Assembly (NCBI RefSeq): GCF_002999335.1
Contig: NW_020312208.1
Location: forward strand, 1 to 42,733
Source of the DNA: Cyclospora cayetanensis
Lineage: Eukaryota; Apicomplexa; Conoidasida; Eucoccidiorida; Eimeriidae
Length of the DNA stretch: 42,733 nt
Direction: 5' to 3'
Part shown: positions 34,879 to 42,733 of the stretch, in pieces
Numbering within the stretch: position 1 is the stretch's first letter
Layout of the letters: each line of letters opens with the position of its first letter
Notes under the pieces: model-generated
What the model was told of the DNA's origin: nothing
What the model saw: only the letters and a program-made list of their open reading frames with translations
Database searches by the model: none
Translations under genes and position numbers: made by a program

Positions 34879-35271
34879 CTAAAGCGAGCCGGACAGCATT
34901 CCGGAAATTGCTCGATTTACTACATTCATTAGATCTGTGGATGAATGAGTTTCACCCCCAGACCTAAGGTTCACTGCTGCATAAATGATTGTGTGGGCAG
35001 CCCCATAGATGGCATGAGCACCGCCCACAGAAGACCACTTACCTTGTAAGTTCGGCGGTTGCCTTGCATCCACAGATCTATGCAAAACATGTTTATGCAC
35101 ACAGAACTGAGGGGACTTGCTCGTCGTTCTGAGGGCGTGTAGCGGGCGAAGCCACTCGTATCCAAGTTCTTCTCGTCTGAAGAGATCTAGTAAATAATTG
35201 ACTGCTTGGGTCAGCTGTTTGCATATCCTATTGGTTGCAGAGTGGGAATAGCTCAATGCGTCAAGAATCAA
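34879..35271 (-). CDS. Two-exon minus-strand frame, unrecognised, possible 5' part of CC2D2A
   Basis: An open frame from about 35271 to 35043 (containing LTQAVNYLLDLFRREELGYE) ends at a perfect donor, CAAG|gtaagt. A 66-base intron and a TATGCAG acceptor lead in phase to 34976, giving AVNLRSGGETHSSTDLMNVV and a TAG at 34879. The intron frame itself is also open. It could be a separate small gene or 5' exons of CC2D2A if another donor before the TAG is used; the acceptor at 34661 needs phase 2, which no strong donor here supplies. No family is recognised. Confidence 0.4.
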   Translation of the reverse strand: MILDALSYSHSATNRICKQLTQAVNYLLDLFRREELGYEWLRPLHALRTTSKSPQFCVHKHVLHRSVDARQPPNLQGKWSSVGGAHAIYGAAHTIIYAAVNLRSGGETHSSTDLMNVVNRAISGMLSGSL

Positions 35272-35484
35272 TCTTTTAGTGTGGCGAGCTAAGCTACAAT
35301 TAAAAATTTTCTAGTACACCAGGTTCATGCTTACAAGAACTGGTAAAAGAACGATTAAAAAGTTTGGTTGTTGCTATCCTGTTTACTGCAAAGTGATGCT
35401 AGGTGGAGCCAAAAAGACGCAAGCTTGTGTGTATGTGCCCCGGATGTTATGTGACATGAGCTGCAGACTTGCACACCCAAGTAC

Positions 35485-35756
35485 GCCTGGGGCTGTTTGG
35501 ACTTGTTACTGCCCAAACTCAAAACTTTTGTGAGCCTATCGAGGAGGGCTGAATGACAGTTTACCTGGCCGACATCTCAGTATTTAATCAAAATATTCAG
35601 AGGGCGTCTATAGCTGCGACGGCGTGTGCTTCGGCTGTCACAGGGCGAGCGATGGTATGTGAAAGCACACAACTGTTTGTTTCTGATGTTAGCCGCCAAA
35701 ATTTCTGCGTTTACATGTTTGGTCGTAGGAAGCAAGGCAGATTTGGCAAAAATTGA
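35485..35756 (+). pseudogene. Reverse transcriptase fragment
   Basis: FGLVTAQTQNFCEPI corresponds to the FGLTNAPATFQ motif, then after a TGA comes VYLADISVFNQNIQ for the YxDD catalytic box and QLFVSDV for the downstream KCxFxxxEV motif. The box reads YLAD, so the first of the two catalytic aspartates is replaced. The upstream palm and finger regions are not recognisable. Confidence 0.8.
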
Positions 35757-35903
35757 AGCACCAGACAGTGGCTTTTACCTTTGCTTATCCGCAAAGTCGT
35801 AGGAGGGCACAAGGGCTTGCATTTTCGTGCCGAAATTTCACCACTGGGCTGGTCGGATTGCTTCCTCTTTAAGTGATCTAGTCAAAAAGCCACAGTCTGT
35901 GTC

Positions 35904-36086
35904 ATGGAGGAAGCAGATGCCGCAGCAAGGATGCGCATGCGTCGCTTAACAATATCATTTGTGCTTGCGCTGCTCGATTACGAGCGTCATGTCTTCCTAA
36001 CAGCGGATGCTACCGACGTAGCGGTGGGCCATACTTCCTGCCAACATGCTACAGACTCTCCAAGACATCAAATTATGGCTTGTTAA
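35904..36086 (+). pseudogene. RT connection and start of RNase H domain
   Basis: The frame EEADAAARMRMRRLTISFVL then ALLDYERHVFLTADATDVAVG matches the Ty3/gypsy stretch APVLALPDFERPFVLTTDAS. The first RNase H aspartate (in TADATD) is kept. The frame stops at 36084, so most of the RNase H domain is lost or unreadable. Confidence 0.8.
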
Positions 36087-36598
36087 TTTCCTCGCTTCAT
36101 AGAAGCAGAGCAGCGTTGTCTAGTGAGTAATAAAAGTTACTTGCGGTGTGTAGAGACTGTCGGCCTTATCTAAACAGATGTCATTTCAGTGTTTACATCG
36201 ACCATCAAGCTTTGATACTTTTTATGCGCTTTGAAAACAGCGTTTAAGACTTTGATTATTCCAGGGTTGAACTACACTGTGCCTTGGATTTTCCCTGCAT
36301 TAGTTTGTGGTGAAGCATTTTGAAGAGCATCATCAATGTCGTCGCTGACGCGCTCCTCCAACGCCCAGTGGCGTTGTATTGTGCAACGCAACAGCTCTGG
36401 TCGATGAGTATTCACGAGCTCTGTACTGATTGCGTCGGTGCTACGCTTTAAACACATGCGCACCCGCTATTCTTGCAAGAAATTTTAGAAAGGCAAAAAG
36501 GTGGAGCGCCACCACGTTGAGGGTGGCCTGCTGTGATTTAGACCAAAGCGGTGACTCCGTGACTTGTAAATCGCAGTTTTGTTGTGCAGCGCCTTTTC

Positions 36599-36725
36599 AA
36601 GCAACGCATATAACCATGCTCTTTCGATTCATGGCAGGATGCGCACTACACTGGAAAAGCCCTTACGATCCTTCTAGTGGCGAGGGCTCTTCCCTCGGCA
36701 CCAGCGTAATCACTGCCTGACGCAG
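36599..36725 (+). pseudogene. Integrase H2C2 zinc-binding remnant
   Basis: The frame NHALSIHGRMRTTLEKPLRS, then a TAG and WRGLFPRHQRNHCL, matches the gypsy pattern GHxGxxKTLxxLxxxFYWPGM. One zinc histidine and one cysteine are visible; the final CxxC is not. Confidence 0.65.
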
Positions 36726-36769
36726 ATTCTCAGCAGCTAAACCCCAAATTCTCAAGAAGCTCGTCTTTT

Positions 36770-37125
36770 CATGGGCCTTTCGATTTTGAATGGCTCTACA
36801 CTGATCTGAGTATGGGTTACAGGATATCTAGTGTTAATATGGCACCTACTTCGTTGCCGACGGCCTCATTATACACGCTCAGTTTATCCCTTACTCAGGA
36901 GTTGATACGGCTCATGAAGTCGCTCTTATATTCCTAGATAAGCTCTGAAAACTTTACGAACTCTCTAGGAGTATCAGTGGGATACAGTGGAATACAGATC
37001 TGGAGTTCGTTAGCGCTCTCTTGCATGCGATCATGACCCTCTTACACATTTACCACAAGATGACCACTCCGAACAACCCCGGGACAAATGGGCAGACACA
37101 TCGCACCGGCCGCAGTAGTCGTTAG
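36770..37125 (+). pseudogene. Integrase catalytic core remnant
   Basis: FDFEWLYTDLSMGY, then after a frameshift VADGLIIHAQFIPYSGVDTA, an in-frame TGA, FVSALLHAI and MTTPNNPGTNGQTHR. These match VVDRLTKMAHFIP and the highly conserved YHPQTDGQTER of gypsy integrases. The aspartate in VADG fits the first catalytic position. The second (SDRD) is degraded to SGIQ, so the enzyme is inactive. The frame ends at 37123. Confidence 0.82.
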
Positions 37126-37431
37126 CACCAAGACACATCCCCAAAGCTAATTGGTCGGCCTGCTTTTCTTTCTCGTGGCGAGTTGGTGTGTAATACAACA
37201 GTGCATCTATGTGCTTATCGATTCTGAGGGTCTCCGCTCTACGCTAAGCACTACCTTCACAATCCAGGCACGGATCTAGTGGTCTGGAGCCGCCAGCAAG
37301 CCGTAGCAACAAATGGATTCAGCGGCAAGCTAGCCAGTGAACTCAGATGTAAGCGCAACCTTTAGCGAATAAAACACAGAGTATCATCAGTAGCAGTCAG
37401 TGGCAGTGGGCTGTGCTTCGAGCCTACCCGG

Positions 37432-37815
37432 TTGGTTCTGATGTATTGGAAGGCTCAACAAGGTGCATTAGGTGACCCGACGAAGAAACCTGCGGCCAAT
37501 TGGCTGGGACCAGCTGCCGTTCTCTCACGAATCAATGCAGTTTATTCTCTCGATTACCCCAAAAGTAGTGGGTGTCACACAACTATCGATGTTAGCTTCC
37601 TGAAGACGTTCGAGGCCCCTTCTTATCGGTTGACGTTCTTGCCGCTCACCTTAAAAGGTTGTAGAGCTACTGCTTTTGAGAAATTTAAAGCGCCGAGGCC
37701 GCAGTATTGGAAAGTCTCTAGCCAAATACGGTCGCGGACGCCAAACGCGTTGCTTGACAGCGAAGTAGTTGCGGGCGCTACTGCTTCCACGGGATTTCAC
37801 GGAGCTGTTTTGTGA
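37432..37815 (+). pseudogene. Integrase C-terminal GPY/F module and tail
   Basis: AANWLGPAAVLSRINAVYSL matches PRWIGPFKVLRRVGPVAYRL, and TIDVSFLKTFEAPSYR matches HPVFHVSLLKPY. This is the longest intact stretch of the element (127 codons). A chromodomain would be expected next in chromoviruses; the residues after 37650 do not show its conserved aromatic residues. Confidence 0.8.
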
Positions 37816-40111
37816 ACAGTGCAAGTCTCCATGCACAGTCCTACCCGCGCTGCCCCAGGATTTACGCTTGCTTCGTACGTGTTCTCTGCCTAATAGATCT
37901 ACCTTCATCTCTGGGTTGTGCTCAGAAGGTCCTTGGTTAATACTTTTTAGATGCTTTCTACACTCAAATTTTCGCGCAGGGACTTCCAGCTATGGTGCGT
38001 ATGCATTCTTCCACACGCCTTTTTGGGGGTTGCAAATTGACAGTGCTGCATTTGCCAGCTACATTGGTATGCAAAAATTGGTATGAGATACGGCGGCGCT
38101 GGTGAGCTCGAGTCCACTTTGATTCTGTTTGCAGATCGTACTTGTTTGCTGCTATCACGTGTGAGAAGACTCATAAATCTTAGCGCTCCAATCAGAGCGA
38201 AGCCTACAAAGACAGCCGGCCATCGCGATCCTTTTGATTTGGTCCCTCGTTCATGGTTTGCTGTCAACGTTTCTTCCTGGTTATCTTGACAGACAGGTAC
38301 TCTTCACCTTTTTTCCGTCGCACCAGATTTTGTGATTCTACTCCGTAGAGGAACGGCTATAGGAGTTCTGCTCCTGTGCGCTAGGCGCTGTGCACAACTA
38401 GATGTGAATGCTCGGAGTTGTTATGGGCTGCAGCTAGGCGAGTGCTAGCCATTCTTATCCCCTCACGGCGGGTGCTTTGAGGGCCGCGCGCAGCGGTATA
38501 TCAGAGTTGTTCTGAGAAGCTCTCATTAGCTTTCAGTAACTTTCTTTTGAGGTTCCCAGTCATCCACTCGCTGCTGCTGCAGTAAAGTGTCAGTTTTTCC
38601 CCTGACATTTGTCTGAGTTCGATGAGGTCGCTTAGAAATTCAAAATTTTTGATTTTCTTCGACAAAATTCTTGGCGCAAAAGCCCTCTAGCAATGGAAAT
38701 TGAAGGGGGTAAAACGCCTGTTGGGGCTTGCAGTTGCAAGCTGATGCGAACCCAGTAGCCCTACCGCTGGTGGAAAGATATTCCGGTTGAGGGCTATCTT
38801 AGGTGGAAGTAGCTTTACCCTGCAAGAACACCGAGCATTTACATCTAGTTGTAGATAGTGCCTAAACACAAGACTGCAGTTTTTCACCTAATTAACAGTA
38901 CCCTGCATCGAATAAAAGTTGAGAAGAGGCAAAAAAATAGGTCGATTCGTTTACAAATTCGTAGCTAACTACCAGTATTGTGGCATAAAGTTTCAAAGTG
39001 TAGCGTAGCTTGTTACGGGCATTGAACAGCACACACACAGAGAGAAACAGGCGACTTCAATCACATTGAGCTTATTCCCTTCTAAATTGTAACATTTTCA
39101 GTAAATCAAATCAGAAAAATTGTATCAGCTACTACATCATAAACAAAGTTTTTCGTACTGTAGTAGAAACTGGTCCAATGTAGTCTCTTTCCTACGGAAC
39201 GAAAAATCAAATGGTTTGACACGAAAGTAGGTACTTCAATTAGGGCTGCAAAACTTGGATGAATCTATGCACACTCCACGTTCATTGCTTGATTTTCCCC
39301 TTATTTCACATGGCTATTCCTAAGGTCCCTACGTAATTGTTGCTTGGCCCTACAAGCACAGTCTCTTCCTGTCCAGGCACACGACAAGCTTCTCGTCTAC
39401 TGTGGAGATAATCATGCTCCACATAAAAAGGCGTGAAAAGGCCAAAGCGCAATTTCATCTAACTGGTCGATCAGCGTGTGAAACTTGATCTAGTGGTAGA
39501 TGTCGGATGGAAGTACGGCGAGCCACACCTTCAGAATATGTCGTCCCAGAGGCTGAAAGGGATCAAATATTTGGTGGGCACGATTTGGCTCCGAGACGCG
39601 TAAATAAGAGTAAAATTTAGTGATATAATTTACCTTTTACGGCAAGTGCTGAGTTAAATCGTGTATGGCCACAAATGCTTTCCCAAGTAGGCTACAATCA
39701 GAAGCAGAAGACCGGAGGTTCCGACCGGCACGAGATAACCTGCTGGTCTCCGATACGGTCACCCTTGAGATGCCCTCCACGGCATTTACAACGTGTTCGG
39801 TGCGTGTGTGTCAGTCGGCGCACAATTAAAACTATTCTGTCAAAATATCTTTCTGAAATTTATGTCTCTCTGTGTGGTTCGCGCCGCACTCCGGACACGA
39901 GCGGCGCCTCGCTCGCCGTGAAGTTCCACAAAAGGGAATATTGGCTAGCGCCTCGAGGCCTTCGCCCCTATGATGCAAAAGAGGCCTTCTCAATAAATTT
40001 GTTGGTTGTCTTTTTTTCCAGAGACGTACATATCGGAACTGGAGGTTCCTCGCGGTTGCAACAGCTTCGGCGCCCGACTCCCTCCCGAGGTGTGCATACA
40101 CCGTCTCCAAG
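37816..40111. other. Interval between the retrotransposon remnant and the secreted-protein gene
   Basis: No supported gene. 37.8-38.6 kb may include the degenerate 3' end of the element. From 38.6 to 39.7 kb the sequence becomes AT-rich. 39.7-40.1 kb is probably promoter and leader of the downstream gene; a plus-strand frame at 39675-40115 shows no motif. Confidence 0.4.
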
Positions 40112-40999
40112 ATGACGGGATACAGGAGCCAGTGGGTCCTTTGTGCGGTCGCAACATGGCTTGTCCTAGCGCCACAGGCTTCACTCTGCCTCCAGCTGCG
40201 TTTGTCGCGTGGAGCGTCTCTCGACCGTAAACAGGCGTTAGAACAGCGAAGCGCGCTCCTTCCCGGAATCAGTCTTTTCGAAGAATCCTCTCCCTCAGAA
40301 ACTCCGACGGAAGGTGCAGGGGCAGGTGGTCCGGGAGGCCCCGGAGGAGATCCTCCAGTTCCACCACCCCGCACACACGGCCTTCGAGGATCTCCTGGTG
40401 GGCCTCAAGGACCAGGCAACGACGACCCCACCAAGCCATCCGGCAAGCCTCCAGTTCCATTGCCCCGTGGTATTCCGCTTGGCCAAGGTCCAACTGACCC
40501 GCTTCAATCAACAAGCGATTATGGTCCCTCAGACCCCCTCGGTGCAGGGCCGCCTGAAGGTTCCCCTGGCACTCCAGGCCCTTCAGGTGGAGGCGGTAGA
40601 GGTCGTAATTTCACCGTCAAGAAGCGAGGAGGTGGACCTCCGCCTCCCCCTACCCGTCTTGGTGGCCCAGGAGGCTCTCTTACTGGGCCTGGTTATGAAC
40701 AGGGGCCTCTACCTCCATCAGGACCCCATAAAGGTCCTGGAGGACTCCGAAGGCGAGGCGGCTTCCGCAGTAAAAGCGGAGGAGGTCGCGGCAGAGGTCG
40801 AGGTAGAGGTCGAGGTCCATTGTCTGATTCTGGAGGCCAAGGAGGAGGTCCTCCTGGGGGTGACTCCGGTCAGGGACGCGGTTTGGGAGGCCCTTCGGAG
40901 GATTCCGCCACGGGGTCAGGGGGAGGGGGCCCTGATGATGACAGCGAAGATGAGGGACCTCCGCCTTTCAAGCCCCCTCCACCACCTGGGAAATCTTAA
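40112..40999 (+). CDS. Secreted Gly/Pro/Arg-rich protein, single exon
   Basis: Begins MTGYRSQWVLCAVATWLVLA followed by PQASLC, a clear signal peptide with likely cleavage after residue 26 or so. The mature part (about 270 residues) is dominated by Gly, Pro and Arg: Pro-rich blocks (DPPVPPPR, PPPPPTR), many GGPGG and GPxG steps, one NFT glycosylation site, an uninterrupted RGRGRGRGRGRG run near residues 229-240, an acidic patch (PDDDSEDEG) and a Pro-rich tail (FKPPPPPGKS). No folded domain, membrane segment or anchor is visible. The composition suggests an unstructured secreted protein such as a parasitophorous-vacuole or wall component, but this is a guess. Stop TAA at 40997. The intact frame with a signal peptide argues for a real gene. 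Confidence 0.65.
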   Translation: MTGYRSQWVLCAVATWLVLAPQASLCLQLRLSRGASLDRKQALEQRSALLPGISLFEESSPSETPTEGAGAGGPGGPGGDPPVPPPRTHGLRGSPGGPQGPGNDDPTKPSGKPPVPLPRGIPLGQGPTDPLQSTSDYGPSDPLGAGPPEGSPGTPGPSGGGGRGRNFTVKKRGGGPPPPPTRLGGPGGSLTGPGYEQGPLPPSGPHKGPGGLRRRGGFRSKSGGGRGRGRGRGRGPLSDSGGQGGGPPGGDSGQGRGLGGPSEDSATGSGGGGPDDDSEDEGPPPFKPPPPPGKS

Positions 41000-42733
41000 A
41001 TTAGAAGAAGGGCAAATTTTGACCTCAGTGTTCATGAGGTGCGAAGTCAAATGAACTAAGCAACATCAATATTCGCAGCATCAAAAATCTTCATTGTTTT
41101 ACAACAAGCGAGTAGCCCTGTGCTCTTCAGCAGATACCTGTTTTTGAGATGCATACCGCTTCGCGGAAAAGCCCAGAACTGGTGGGATGGATGCTCAGCG
41201 TGGCTGGAACTGCAACCTGAAAGAGGCATGTGCAAACCACTTGATAAAAATCAGTGGCCGCCCACGTGATCGCCAGAACGCTCAGAAATTGGCAACCACG
41301 CATCGTTCAATCACGTCAACGTGGGCTTCCAGACGGGGTTATTCCGAAGTTCGGCAGCATGCCTAGCTGACATCAGGTTGCTCTATTGAGTATCCCATGG
41401 GAGCCGATCGTTTTGCGAGAACGCATACATTTAAAGTCAAAATGTGGGACTCACGAAATGGGGTTTCCATGCCACTAGGAGATGTGCCACCACAAAGGAC
41501 AAAATTTCTTCGGCAAACAGGGAGCAGTGTAGGAGCTATCGGCTGCATTTATTCTAGTCACTCACCATTGTACGAAATCAGCACACGCGCTTGTCCAAGG
41601 ACGTGTAGATACAGTGCACACGAACGGTGCTTAAGTTCTTTTGTATAAATCCGTCCAATTTCACTTAGCCTGGCTGCTTCACTTGTCATGGCCATGCAAA
41701 GTTATTTATTAGAGCATGTCAGAGCCCTTTTCCTTGCAACTTTACTGAAGCGCTCGGCTACAGGTCCCCGTAGAGAGCGCCTTCTCCCCAAACCTACGGC
41801 AACTTTGGAGAAAATTAGGATTATTCTTACTAAAAATACTCCCACTCTTCATTTCATGATCATTAAACAAGGGATTACGGCATGAAGGGCGAGGGTCAGC
41901 TAGGACGAGTGTTGCCCCATCCCTTAGAGCACTTCTAGAATTCACAGATAAGTTTTAGAAAAGCGCGCAGACGGAGAGTCAGTTCTGATCAATCTGAACA
42001 GGCTTTTCTCTGCAATAAATCAAATTCAGGTCAAGCTTTATCAAGACGGTAAGTTTTTGCGAATCAAGAACATACCGAATCAAAGTGTTTCAGTGGAAGT
42101 GCAGCTTTGCTCACGACAATCAAGCCGTCTGTTCAGGAACCATTGCCCACGTATTCCGACCCTGGCTCTCCAGGGCAGCTACGTTAAGAGCAGTCGAAGA
42201 GCCTCCTCGCTGCTGCCACACCAGGTCAGCCAGAAACGAGAAAACAGTACGAGCGAGAAGGGCGAACCGAAACTCCATTCATAACGTGAACACGAAAAGC
42301 ACCAAGATGCAGAAAACGATCCAAATAAATCGAATAGTCATGTCAACGAGACCGAGGTGATACGGTGGTCTGCCTTCGTCGCGACGCGAACACTTATGAG
42401 CTTCCTGATGTGCGACAGCAGCAAACAGGCAAAATCTGAAAGAGATTAAATATGCGGACGAGCCCACAAGCGCCCCCACTCCTCAAAGGACAATTTCCGC
42501 TTACCAACACAATCGGCTCATGCAGCATAGTTCATTTTCATACCTAAACGGAGGCATATGCCGAGAGGTAAAACTAACATACCTGAAAGTGCCTTTGCAC
42601 ATATCTGAGTGCAGAGAACTTTTCGAAAAGAACCACTACCAGGAACCTTTCAAGCACTACCCACAGGTCAACGTAGGTTTTCTCCGAGAACACAGGCGAG
42701 GCAAGAACAATTTCTGAGGAAACACGACTAGTA
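41000..42733. other. Right-end interval with no supported gene
   Basis: Short frames only. A minus-strand ATG near 42272 opens MEFRFALLARTVFSFLADL, which looks like a signal peptide, but the frame ends after about 50 residues with no motif. A plus-strand frame at 42520-42717 and a minus-strand frame at 42279-42479 with one hydrophobic segment are not recognised. Confidence 0.35.

Larger units (their letters stand above)
35390..37815 (+). mobile_element. Decayed Ty3/gypsy-type LTR retrotransposon (pol remnants)
   Basis: Five pol domains follow each other on the plus strand in Ty3/gypsy order: reverse transcriptase, RNase H, H2C2 zinc-binding, integrase core and the GPY/F module. All are interrupted by stop codons or frameshifts, so the element is dead. 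No gag or protease was recognised upstream, where the minus-strand frame 34879-35271 begins, so the 5' part seems lost. Long terminal repeats were not identified by eye. Eimeria species are known to carry chromovirus-like Ty3/gypsy elements; no clear chromodomain was seen after the GPY/F module here. Confidence 0.85.

Noticed and set aside
37816..38600. 3' long terminal repeat of the gypsy element
   Set aside because: No matching copy upstream of 35390 and no clear TG...CA ends with a target duplication could be seen by eye.
40314..41054. Second long plus-strand frame over the secreted-protein gene
   Set aside because: It lacks a signal peptide and exists because the Gly/Pro-rich DNA has few stops; the frame starting at 40112 explains the region better.
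1..42733. tRNA or rRNA genes
   Set aside because: No cloverleaf with conserved A and B boxes and no rRNA core sequence was noticed on either strand; a covariance-model scan would be the decisive test.

Overview
This is nuclear DNA of a eukaryote, most probably a coccidian apicomplexan of the Eimeria type (Cyclospora-like is the main alternative). The left third is crowded with CAG/CTG trinucleotide runs that fall both inside exons, as poly-Gln and poly-Ser, and inside introns. There is an interstitial TTTAGGG tract, genes carry many short GT-AG introns, and a worn Ty3/gypsy element is present. CAG repeats together with telomere-like repeats are known hallmarks of Eimeria chromosomes. The species is inferred; no search was run. 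Exon models were built by eye from splice signals, frame continuity and remembered family sequences.

Layout. From 1 to about 3.3 kb (minus strand) there is a partial exon that reads like a Yip1/YIPF membrane protein, then a leucine-rich-repeat gene with four linked exons. From 5680 to 12235 (minus) lies a complete ten-exon gene for the delta subunit of the AP-3 adaptor complex. Head to head with it, from 13354 to 15397 (plus), is a five-exon two-domain cytidine deaminase whose first domain has lost its catalytic residues. The repeat-rich DNA stops near 15 kb and the rest is ordinary unique sequence. From about 16.7 to 19.2 kb (plus) are exons of an armadillo-repeat protein that resembles the radial-spoke protein RSPH14. 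From 24511 to 34660 (minus) is a long many-exon orthologue of CC2D2A, a ciliary transition-zone protein. From about 35.4 to 37.8 kb (plus) lie the decayed pol domains of a Ty3/gypsy retrotransposon in canonical order (RT, RNase H, zinc-binding, integrase core, GPY/F). From 40112 to 40999 (plus) is an open reading frame for a secreted Gly/Pro/Arg-rich protein. The stretches 15.4-16.7, 19.2-24.5, 37.8-40.1 and 41.0-42.7 kb hold nothing firmly recognised.

How the genes relate. AP-3 delta sorts cargo to endolysosome-related organelles, and the deaminase is a pyrimidine-salvage type enzyme; these two share one divergent intergenic region. RSPH14 and CC2D2A are both flagellar proteins in other organisms. 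In coccidia only the male microgamete is flagellated, so these two genes are expected to be expressed in sexual stages. That is an inference from the families, not something visible in the DNA.
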